A stretch of DNA of 27,046 bases from Isoetes engelmannii (lineage: Eukaryota > Streptophyta > Lycopodiopsida > Isoetales > Isoetaceae): the NCBI GenBank assembly GCA_011763485.2, contig JAANSK020093352.1:1-27046 (forward strand), read 5' to 3'. The notes under the pieces were generated by a model. That model was not told the DNA's origin, made no database searches, and worked only from the letters and a program-made list of their open reading frames with translations. A program made the translations under genes and the position numbers. This document shows positions 18,601 through 27,046 of this stretch, in pieces (position 1 is the stretch's first letter; the number at the start of each line of letters is the position of its first letter).

Positions 18601-21600
18601 TGGCAGTTCCAGTTTTGGTGAAGATGGTTATGGTGGTGGTGTAGTTGGTAAATTCATATGCATATGGTTGTCATTTGATGCACGGGCTACCTTTTTGGTG
18701 TATGTTATAACACTGTTTTCTCTTTCTATAGTTATGGGTTCATTGGACCATCCGTTGTCAAGTCTTGACGTATTTGGAGCCATTATGGCTGACGGAAAAG
18801 GCTTCAAACATAATAGCCTAATGGACAACCAATCTGCTAATGGAGGTGGAGGAGGTTCAGGTGGTAGTATTCTGTTGTTTCTTCAAGCTCTGACCCTTGG
18901 GAATCGATCATTGCTTTCTGTTGCTGGCGGTCAAGGAGGTCATTTTGGAGGCGGTGGAGGTGGTGGGGGCCGCATACATTTCCACTGGGCCAACATACCT
19001 ACTGGGGAGGGTTTTATTCCTATAGCTACTGTTAATGGTACAATACAGACCAAGTAAGGAATCTCCTTATTATTTTCAAAGTTCAACCACTCTGATTCTC
19101 ATGCATGTCTTGCAAAATGGAGTTTTATCTTGAAGCATGACATGGAGACTAGTGTTTCTTAAGACACTTATTACAATTGATGATTATCTAGTGGTGGACA
19201 AGGTGGTGATATGGGTCTTGGAGGAGATGAAGGATCCCTTACTGGGAAGGAGTGTCCTAAAGGACTTTTTGGTGTTTTTTGTATGGTAATGGCCGCCCTT
19301 CTCTGCTATTGAATTTACATTTGTTTTTCAAGGGCATCATAGTGTTAAGGCTCTGCACTATACTGTGAGTGGTTCCTGTGAATGTAGGAGTGCCCAGTAG
19401 GTACATACAAGAACTCAACTGGCTCTGATGAATATTTATGCAAGCCATGTCCTTTGGAAAGATTACCGCGGCGTGCATCGTATATTTATGTTCGAGGTAG
19501 ATGATCTTGGGTCTTCTTAATGCTTCTTTCAAAAGATTGCTCGGTAGACACAAACTTTTTACGTAGTTTTTTCGTTGCTGCAGGTGGTGCCACAAATTCA
19601 GCTTGCCCATACCAGTGTACATCAGACAAATATCGTTTACCAAATTGTTACACACCTCTTGAAGAGTTGATACATACTTTAGGAGGACCGTGGCTCTTTT
19701 CACTACTGCTTTCTGCGCTGATGGTAGCATTAGCCCTGGTCTTGAGCATTGCCCGTGTGAAATTAGTTGGTAGTGATGACTTTTCTGGTCCTACGCCCAC
19801 ATCTCAGAGTGCTCATGTAGACCATTCTTTTCCATTTCTGGAATCTCTAAACGAGGTTAGCCAGATCCCTTGGCTGTCTGGTCTATAAATAGGTCCAATT
19901 CTGAGCATAACGTTTTTAAATGATGTGTTTCCTTGCTTCTTCGGACATTTCAGGTGCTCGAAACTAATAGAGTTGAAGAATCACAGAGTCATGTCCACAG
20001 AATGTACTTCATGGGGCGCAACTCATTCTCAGAACCATGGCACTTAGCATATTCACCACCCAGGCAGATTGTGGACCTAGTGTAAGTGGGCCTTCAAAGG
20101 TCTTACCATGTTTGAATGTTTGTGTGGGTGGTTTAGTTTGTCTTTTTTCCTTCAGCTGTTTGTTCTATAGGCTATCCGAGTGTTATTTTCCCTCTGTTTT
20201 GAGTTGAGCATTACGTTTTTCATCTGTTGGCTTTGCAGTTTTTGTTTTGTTTTCTATTAAATACTGGCTTTTCCAGTTGTTTTGTATTGGCTGAGCTTCT
20301 TGCACATGTACATGTATGTCTTTGTCTGTCTTTATATAAAACTCATATATCTCAAGTGTATATGGCCTTTTAAAATACTTCACACAACATTTTGTCATGG
20401 TGTCGGCAGCTAATCCCCATTATTGTAATCATTTTATGTGGGTGCGTGCTGGGAGGTCAACATCTAATCCACACCATTGTTCAGAGTTGTGCATGAACAG
20501 ATGAGCACTATGCTGGATATCATATTTGTGACACAAGACCACTACAGAAGTTAAGGCATCATGCTCCACTTAGCAAGGAAAGAGGAGAGATTTTACTGGC
20601 ATTTAGTAGGGGGACAAATGGGCAAGTTTTTTGAACATGAACCTTCCAGTACGGCAGTTAAGTACTTGGAGAAAAAATATGGGAGGGATGTCATTGGGTA
20701 GCTCCTCTTCCTAATTATTTTTGTCTTTAGAGGTGCAAACTCCGTTCTACATATAAGTGGGCAGCCTAATTTATACACAAAATTAGGATATTGTTCTTGT
20801 TTCTTTTGTCATGTTAGGTTTTAACAAGTTAGGAATTTAGTCACGGGCAGAGGAAGCTGCAATCCATAAATACATAGTCATGTAGTCATGTCCTGTACAT
20901 GTCGTTAATCACACACTGCCAGAGATGGCAATGTCTAAGATTTTGGAGATCCTTGTTTATGTGGACTTGCATGAAGTGGATCCTATGGATCATTCTGTCT
21001 GGTGTGTTAGGTTGTTGTGCTATTCCATGTGGGTGAGTTTAAAAGCTTAATTGCTCTTTATGAGAAATTATGTTTGTACAGCAAAAGTGTCTTTTCCTGC
21101 TTTTATCTTTGTGTTTTAGACTCTGTTTTTTTGACAATTGTGTCTGTTAATGCCAACTTTAGATATGAAGATGCTTTTAATCGGTTTGTGGAGGAGATTA
21201 ATTGTATTGCTTCATATCAATGGTGGGAGGGTTCTGTTCACAATATACTTTCTCTAGTAGCATATCCAGTTGCCTGGTCATGGCAGCAATGGCGGCGTAG
21301 GAGAAAAGTTCAACGGCTTCGTGAGTATGTGCGATCAGAGTATGATCACTCTTGTCTACGATCGTGCCGTTCTCGTGCATTATATGAAGGTCTCAAGGTA
21401 AATTTTTTGAATATTGTAGCAATATTTTTGTATCTTTGTTTGTTGAAAGGCCTAGAGTGTTTGGTAAGGTGGTCCATGAACAAAGAACAGTTTATTCATT
21501 AAATGCACTTGGTGCAGTCTTTTATATAAGATGTCTTTTTTGCAGGTTGCTGCAACACCCGACTTGCTGTTGGGATATATAGATGTGTTTCTTGGTGGGG

Positions 21601-23323
21601 ATGAAAAGCGACCTGATCTTCCTCCTCGGCTACTGCAGAGGTTACCTATGCCTGTTATCTTTGGAGGAGATGGTAGCTATATGGCAACTTATCACCTTCA
21701 CAGTGATAATCTCCTGACAAGTTTACTTGGCCAGGTTTGTTTTGGAGCTCTTGACAGACATTGACGATCGTTAGAAGTTTAACATCGTTTTGGAATTTTA
21801 CAGGCTTTGCCAGCAACATTGTGGTACAGGTTGGTAGCTGGTCTGAATGCACAGTTGCGCCTGGTCTGCAGGGGATCGCTGAAGATGAGTTTGAATCCAA
21901 TAGTCAGTTGGTTGGAGACCCATGCAAATCCTTGGCTTAGTAATCATGGTTTACGAGTTGATCTCATACGCATTCAAGTTACAGCTTCTGGTTACTATCA
22001 GATTGGGCTCGCTGTAAATGTGGAAGAAGGAGCTCCACAGGGACCTTTCATTCCAGACATGACTTGTTCTAAATGTTCTGATGAAGTCAGGTATTTTCAT
22101 CTTATTCTGAATTTCTGCACTCAGCATGATTGTCCTCATTGGAGAAACCATTTCTGCAGGGTAGAGCAAGCTCTGGATGACAAGTCAGAGTGCTCCTCAC
22201 ATCCAGCTTCTTGTAGACGGATCAATGGATGCATTGATGCCGTTGGATTGCAAACCCTTCAACACAGGAGAAAAGTTTTTTATCCGCTTTCATTTTTGTT
22301 ACATAATACACAACCTATAGGCCATCAAGTAAGAGATCGTAAGACTTCTATATCACATGCAGAAAGATATAATTAGTAACCAAACGATTTTTGTTGCAGG
22401 CTTTGGTGGGATTGGTTATCTCAATTTTGCTTTTTGCAGATTTCAGCTTAACCTTGCTGACTTTGTTGCAGTTCTATTCTATATCTCTAGCTGGATTTCT
22501 TGTGGTCCTTTTAGTGCTTCCTCTTGCATCATTATTACCATTTCCAGCAGGAATAAGTGCTCTCTTTACCCATGGTCCACGCAAATCTGCAGGTCTTGCT
22601 CGAGTGTACAATTTGTGGAATATTACATCTCTGACCAATTCGGTTAGTGATCATCAGTTAGACCAGGCACTTTATTTGAAGTTTCTATTAAGGTCCCTAA
22701 GCTATTGTACTTTTTTTGCTTGACAGTTAGCAGCTCTAGCATATGGATTGCTCCACTATAAAATAAAACTATATACAACAGTTCTGTACCTTAGGAGCTG
22801 GAGCTTCAGTTCGTGAGTATTCCTTCTCCAACCACTAAGATTAAAAAGAATGAAAAGAAGATTCTTTACTGCCTCTTTGCAACTTTTTTTTCATTTGTAA
22901 CAATAGCCTATAGTACAATGCTGATTTCTCTCCAGGAGCCTTAGATTAGCTTTTCTATATAGCGTTTGAATCGTCTGAAGCACACGAATTCATCTAAGGC
23001 ATCTCCATACTCTCACCTGTTGGAAACAATCGCTGTTTGACATTTGGAATCGCTGTTTGACACTTTCCAACTATGCAAATTTCCGTTCTCTATTAGTTTG
23101 GAGATGGTCTCCTGTGTATTATGTTCACACTTGATACTGCTGCTGATTGCTTTAACTGTTCATTTCCAGGGAGGAAAACAATTGGTGGTTAATTCCCACT
23201 GCACTTATACTATGTAAATGTATTCAAGCGAGGATTGTAGATTTTCATATAGCTAACTTGGAGGTCCAAGATCATACGGTTTATAGTCAAGATGCCTCGA
23301 AGTTCTGGGAATGCTCAGCTTAA
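12661..23323 (+). CDS. Large glycine-rich membrane protein of unknown function (AT5G11700/AT4G32920/AT5G47020-like), 22 coding exons, 1425 aa
   Basis: Exons: 12661-13466, 14358-14470, 14629-14837, 14920-15039, 15145-15273, 15602-15727, 17556-17611, 18062-18161, 18236-18353, 18435-18647, 18732-19053, 19192-19285, 19388-19496, 19584-19855, 19954-20081, 21163-21397, 21546-21734, 21804-22090, 22160-22328, 22400-22642, 22727-22812, 23170-23323. All 21 introns are GT-AG and phases agree throughout; 4278 nt including TAA. Residues 1-25 are a signal peptide (hydrophobic LLLAIIFFFL). A long extracellular part contains N-glycosylation sites and glycine runs ending in R (about 221-228, 285-290, 736-744). 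A cysteine-rich segment at about 795-825 (ECPVGTYKNSTGSDEYLCK) resembles ephrin-receptor-like/GCC2-GCC3 repeats. One membrane span is at about 874-896. A conserved domain follows (HVHRMYFMG, YQWWEG, AWSWQQWRR, EYDHSCLRSCRSRALYEGLK, GGDGSYM, WLETHANPWL). More spans lie at about 1267-1315, then a conserved tail. Length and order match the Arabidopsis proteins as I remember them (about 1400 aa). 'Ephrin receptor' is a misnomer: no kinase is present. The gene appears intact; function is not established. Confidence 0.93.
13467..14357 (+). other. Intron 1 (891 bp)
   Basis: Donor GTGAGT, acceptor TTTTCAG. It splits codon 269 (AT|G). AT-rich with no repeat or gene recognised. Confidence 0.85.
15753..15887 (+). 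repeat. 62-bp tandem duplication in intron 6
   Basis: AGAARGTTTT...GCTATATTCATGTCTTGAGC is present at 15753-15814 and 15815-15876, with the start of a third copy to about 15887. The copies differ at only a few bases, so the duplication is fairly young. Confidence 0.9.
16883..16951 (+). repeat. Direct repeat flanking the NUMT core, copy 1
   Basis: TACACTCTCAGCATGCYGGC, CTAGTT, CARTGCCTAGAGATT are shared with 17125-17185 at an offset of 242 bp. This copy sits where the intron's sequence upstream of domain V should be. Confidence 0.8.
17125..17185 (+). repeat. Direct repeat flanking the NUMT core, copy 2
   Basis: The same sequence as 16883-16951, with an internal deletion of about 7 bp. It starts right where the cox1 reading stops matching (17123), which marks a junction between two joined mitochondrial pieces or a duplication. 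Confidence 0.8.
17192..17230. repeat. Run of 17 C followed by a C/T - A/G hairpin
   Basis: C17 at 17192-17208, then TTTCCGCGGG, then A7 and GGGG. CCCC-TTT-CC around GC can pair with GG-AAA-GGGG. Such a run is prone to sequencing or assembly length error and to i-motif/G4 structure. Confidence 0.85.
17661..17800 (+). repeat. 70-bp tandem duplication in intron 7
   Basis: AAACTTCATGCMATATAAAG...GGGCATACTAATAACTGG occurs at 17661-17730 and 17731-17800 with about seven substitutions. Confidence 0.9.
20082..21162 (+). other. Intron 15 (1081 bp)
   Basis: Donor GTAAGT, acceptor CAACTTTAG. No gene or repeat recognised inside; short frames at 20183-20398 and 20593-20778 (minus) look random. Confidence 0.8.
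22091..22159 (+). other. Intron 18, 69 bp, in frame and without stop codons
   Basis: Donor AG|GTATTTTC and acceptor TTTCTGCAG|G are strong. Length is 23 x 3 and the reading continues open across it, so retention would add 23 residues (containing HLILNF, TQHDCPHW) between codons for V and R instead of breaking the protein. It is very short for a plant intron. Confidence 0.7.
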
Positions 23324-23410
23324 ACTGACGAGCATGACTAGTATTGCCAAGACCATGCAGCATATCTTGATATGCTTTGATCAATCCTTTCTTAGGCGCA
23401 CATGATTGAG

Positions 23411-23416
23411 AATAAT
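23411..23416 (+). terminator. Candidate polyadenylation signal (AATAAT)
   Basis: AATAAT lies 88 bp after the stop codon, in a T-rich downstream region. Plant signals are loose, so the true 3' end may lie further on. Confidence 0.25.
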
Positions 23417-23613
23417 CTCATTGGTCCGTTGAGATAGAGAGTCAGAATGCAACGGGAGTTAGGGAATTAGAAGCTCAGCATGGTGATGTGGATTGTATAT
23501 ATATATCAATTTCTCTAACGGAACCTTGGGTCAACTGTTTTTTCTTAATGCTGGCCTAAGGTGTATGTATGATGTAACTATACAGGGGAATGTAGCCAAG
23601 GCATCTCACTCAA

Positions 23614-23628
23614 TTTTTTTTTTTTTTT
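23614..23628. repeat. T15 homopolymer
   Basis: Fifteen T in a row. This could be the tail of an unrecognised retroposon on the minus strand or a simple run. Confidence 0.8.
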
Positions 23629-23879
23629 AAGTTTTGAGTCTGGCCAAATCTCATCATATTCTAAAGTTGAGCTTGTGGCTTGTGGTTTTTGATATCTTGT
23701 GATACATTTTGATGCTCCTACCAGAATTCTCAAGGGCACAACTGAAATTGGGAAAGTGAGCAGGTTTTTGGAGTTTGCACTAAGGAAGTATATTTCAGAG
23801 ATAAAATTAAAAATTAAAACTGAATCTCTTTCCTCTACCAACTCTCTCTGGTAATATAATTACATCTACAAGAAATTTA

Positions 23880-23897
23880 TCGCGGCGGCCGCCGCGA
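23880..23897. repeat. 18-bp perfect GC palindrome in AT-rich DNA
   Basis: TCGCGGCGGCCGCCGCGA is self-complementary over all 18 bases. Just outside, AAGAAAT on the left and ATTTCTT on the right are also inverted, offset by a base or so. The surroundings are strongly AT-rich. Confidence 0.9.
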
Positions 23898-24340
23898 ACA
23901 TTTCTTTGGTTCAAACCCGTGCAATTAGACCCACTATTAATGTCCACAATTTTTACAATGCATTTCTCTTTTCGTCAGTCAAATCCCTTTATTGGTTGGA
24001 TTATGTTTGCGAGTAATGGATAGTTGTAGGTAAGAGGATAGCATCCTATATATACACCGAATCCCTAATACAGGTTTTGAAATTCAAAAAATCAATCATG
24101 GTTAACCAGGAGCACCACATAAACATGTGCTCACAATTGATAATAAAGGCTTACTTTGGCTCAATTATAAAATTAATAAACCACCATCCTAAGATGTAAG
24201 GTGTGGTGCACTTGGGTATTAACATTTTTTTATAATGCCTCATGGAAGGCAAGAAATTTAGCTTAAAGAGCTCTCTTCAATGCCACTAGCAGTACTGAAT
24301 GTGAGGAAAGAGGATGCGCCCATTAGTTTAAACCTTGCAC

Positions 24341-24367
24341 AAAAAAAAAAAAAAAAAAAAAAAAAAA
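24341..24367. repeat. A27 homopolymer
   Basis: Twenty-seven A in a row after AACCTTGCAC. It could be the tail of a short retroposon on the + strand, but the upstream sequence has no recognised SINE promoter boxes. Confidence 0.85.
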
Positions 24368-24369
24368 CA

Positions 24370-25420
24370 CAGTACTACACAGGGAAGCTCAAAGGAGCAC
24401 TTAGGGACGCCTCACATGTACCGGCAAGTTTAGCCGGACGGCAAGCCGTTGGAGACGTTCAGGAGCAAACTGCTCCAGCAGTTCAAGCAAGAACGGCTCT
24501 GACGTCAAGCTGGCCGTCTAAAAAATAGCTCATGTCGTCCCTTACAGAGCATCATTATCTGTTGAGAAGCTCATCCTGCTTCTGAGCATCCAGTGCTGAT
24601 ATCCACGTGTTGCCTGAAGGTGCAACTATATTGTTCTTATTCATTCTTATTCTTATTTTATTGTTGGCAAGGTATTTTTGTAGAGCTTAAAGCCGTAATC
24701 TAGAATGTACACTACTGCACCATTCCACGGCTGTAGCACATGGGCTGGATGAACCCCATATGCTCTGATTCTGAACCTCTTCTTCCCTGCCTTACTCGTT
24801 TTCTACAAAGAATATCAGAGTTAATTTCACTTAGATTATAAAGACAAAGAATCAATGGACTCCTAATCGGGTGTTTTCTAGTAGCAGCAAATAGAATGCA
24901 GCATTTTTTTAGTACTCCAAGGACCTTCGGCAAAAGATGGATAAAGAAGCCCATACTTGCCTGTAAATCAATATTCACTGTAGACAATGTATTTCCGCCA
25001 CAGCCATTGATCCATTATTCATCTATAACCTCTAGAAATGATAGAGCATTTGCCCTAATCGCGCCAGCAGGTAAGGGAAGCAATTCCTCTGTGAAGCCCG
25101 CATTACATACATAAACATAGCATACCCTGATGAGGTTTGCTCCATCGGTTTGCTCCAGAGGTAAGATGCAGGGATGGAAAGACGCAGGGATGGAGTGCCG
25201 GAATAGAACTGCTATCTGGAGTCCTGGACGCGGATTTGGAACTCCGAAATAAACTAAGGGATTCTGGAATGGCTGCGGAGAAAAAAAAATCCAATTTACT
25301 TTGTGGAAGACAGACGTGTCACTTTCTAGGGTAAGGAATAAAACGGGAATATGCCAAAGCATCTTGCCTATAAGAATTATATAGTTTAGATAAAAAGAAG
25401 ACTTAAGGCTCTATACCAAG
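24370..25420. other. Intergenic, unassigned
   Basis: Overlapping frames on both strands (for example 25015-25362 minus, 24896-25114 plus) have no family signature. No gene is supported. Confidence 0.4.
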
Positions 25421-25425
25421 TTACT

Positions 25426-25455
25426 ATATGGATGAGAAAATTGGAGTGCCATCGA
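25426..25455 (+). repeat. 30-bp direct repeat, left copy
   Basis: ATATGGATGAGAAAATTGG-AGTGCCATCGA differs at one base from 26473-26502, 1047 bp downstream. Flanking sequences are unrelated. Confidence 0.85.
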
Positions 25456-25699
25456 TTCGGATATCAGTTTCTCGATATTTGGTCTTTTTTTTTTACTATA
25501 TATTGCGTTCGCTAGTGGAGGGGGATTTTGGACCATTGGAGTCCAGAATATTCCTCGTCCAATTCCACATCTACGGCCCAGAACATTTATGATTTAAAAA
25601 CTCCTGCATGAAACTAAGGTCTCGATTGGATCCATATGAAGCACATGGGTCCCATGGTGTGATGAAAGAATAAGTAAAAAAACATTAAAAAAAAACACT

Positions 25700-26275
25700 T
25701 GCTTCCATGGTCGCATATGCATCCGTTCACTCTGTGCATCACAGTGACACCAAACATAGCTTGTTCAAACACCCAAGCCAACAGGAATCACACGAGCCTC
25801 CTGTCATAAACCTGGGCTTGCCACAGACTGTCCGATGCATCTCCCCTGCCGGATTTGCAGACGCAGCCGCCTTGCCTGCCTGCTTGAAGGATGCAGACAC
25901 CGCACACCAGAGGCTCGATTTTCATCTCCCCTGCAACACCTCTGATCCAACGATCCCTTCTGCTAAGAATCCTCGGACCCTCCGTTTTTGCTCAGAAATT
26001 GCAGCCACAGTTGATGAGAATTTTAACAATTTCACCCACATTCGTCCAAATCGATCATTTCTGGCTCCAGAACCGCAGAATCCTGGAAGATCTCTTCCGT
26101 ACAATCATTGCCCAAACTCAGGTTGCTGCTAGAAATCAAATAAGCCGAGGGTTGGAGTATTCGAACCTCCAGACCGTCCTGCACGGCCTCACCAGAGCCC
26201 TGCTCTCTACAGAATAGAGAAGACGGCTCCTACTCTGCTCTGCCCCTGCTCTGCAGAGAATAGAAAGAGGCGTGC
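25700..26275 (+). other. GC-richer patch with two overlapping open frames, unassigned
   Basis: A 141-codon frame (25707-26132) and a 108-codon frame (25891-26217) overlap in different phases. Neither shows a domain, signal peptide or biased repeat that I recognise. Two long frames in one GC-rich patch suggest composition more than coding. It could also be the promoter-proximal part of a gene, or the body of an element bounded by the 30-bp repeats. Confidence 0.25.
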
Positions 26276-26472
26276 AGATTTATCGAGACCCTCAAATTTC
26301 TAAGTTGGGCCCAGCATTTTGCACCCACGTTACAATTTTTAAACATCTATAAACGCGTTTAAGCAGCTCAAATTGGCTAAAATATACGGTTTTTTATACA
26401 TACGAAGCCAAAATCTTAGCCCCAACCTACCAAAAAAAAGCCCTCCCCAATACGAAACTTAATAAGGACACA

Positions 26473-26502
26473 ATATGGATGAGAAAATTGGGGTGCCATC
26501 GA
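26473..26502 (+). repeat. 30-bp direct repeat, right copy
   Basis: One mismatch (G for A) to 25426-25455. Confidence 0.85.
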
Positions 26503-26759
26503 ATTTATCAAACTGCTAGGATTCCTCCATGTTGGTTTGGCTAGCAAATAGATTTTATGTTTTTAGTCTCGCGTCCCATGTTGTTACTAGTATGGTATGA
26601 CATTAAAGAGTATTTAGATTGTTATTGAAAAAAACTAGCACGCCGGGTGCTGTGATGGGTTATGCAATGTAATAAAGGTCCTTTTTTTGTTGCACACATA
26701 AGAAGACTTTGATAAGGTCGAATTTATTAGGCATTTTAAGTTTGGTGGCATTAAGTTGT

Positions 26760-26822
26760 GGTATTGGCGAGATGCGTTTTTTGTAACAATGGTATTTGGC
26801 AAGATGCATTTTTAATAACAAT
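26760..26822 (+). repeat. 31/32-bp tandem duplication
   Basis: GGTATTGGCGAGATGCG...AACAAT at 26760-26790 is repeated as GGTATTTGGCAAGATGCA...AACAAT at 26791-26822. Confidence 0.75.
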
Positions 26823-27046
26823 GAGAAACTAATTTAAGTAAACCATCTACTCTATTTGGACCATGTTATCGTATCATTTCAAGGCCTATTGACATCTAGA
26901 GACACAAGTAGCAAATTTTACTAGGGGGGAGGAGCTTGCAGAAGAAAGTTCCGTAGATGAAGCAAGGTCTCAGCCGAATCAAATTCCTCACGATAGCTAA
27001 GAGCATGATGAACTGGTGGAGGTAGCTGAGGAGGCCCACAGTCAAC

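Noticed and set aside
25707-26132. 141-codon frame as a real gene
   Set aside because: No recognisable domain, an overlapping competing frame, and GC-rich composition explain the openness.
26638-26660. ACTAGCACGCCGGGTGC as the end of a known transposon family
   Set aside because: It resembles a motif common in plant repeats, but no second end or coding region was found here.

Overview
The window is nuclear DNA of a land plant. It holds one large, intact, 22-coding-exon gene on the + strand (coding 12661-23323), set among old, broken transposable elements. All 21 coding introns are GT-AG and the joined frame is open for 1425 codons. The product matches the plant-specific large glycine-rich membrane protein family that I know from Arabidopsis AT5G11700, AT4G32920 and AT5G47020. 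That family is often mislabelled 'ephrin type-B receptor', and its molecular role is unknown. Intron 6 contains a decayed piece of mitochondrial cox1 preceded by the 3' end of a group II intron. Seed-plant cox1 normally has no group II intron there, so a fern or lycophyte host is my best guess, but the species cannot be fixed from this window.

Left part (1-11500), intergenic. Positions 200-1000 hold an LTR-like promoter stretch: two 72-bp copies exactly 210 bp apart, one forming a strong hairpin, then a TATAAATAG box. Positions 2774-5186 are a 5'-truncated, inactivated LINE on the minus strand with a poly(A) tail. Positions 5330-6370 are the relic of an uncharacterised repeat-borne protein family (DFAENY / WSDxxxxQYKS / SGHGKxxxDGxGAxVK motifs). 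Positions 6692-7091 form a miniature LTR retrotransposon (TRIM) with a 13-nt initiator-tRNA-Met primer binding site. Then come a 77-bp duplication, a nested 68/170-bp satellite-like array (8287-8631) and three diverged ~217-bp units (about 10244-10770).

Middle part (11500-23450), the gene. A TATA-like box at 11623 is followed by a probable non-coding first exon, a 388-bp leader intron and a leader with a 26-codon upstream ORF. The coding exons encode a signal peptide, a long glycine-rich extracellular part with two similar modules, a cysteine-rich segment, one central membrane span, a cytoplasmic-type domain and a C-terminal cluster of membrane spans. Introns 6 and 7 have short tandem duplications. 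Intron 18 is 69 bp, in frame and stop-free.

Right part (23450-27046) has no gene I can support. It contains an 18-bp GC palindrome, homopolymer runs, a 30-bp direct repeat 1047 bp apart and a short tandem repeat. No tRNA, rRNA or CRISPR was seen.
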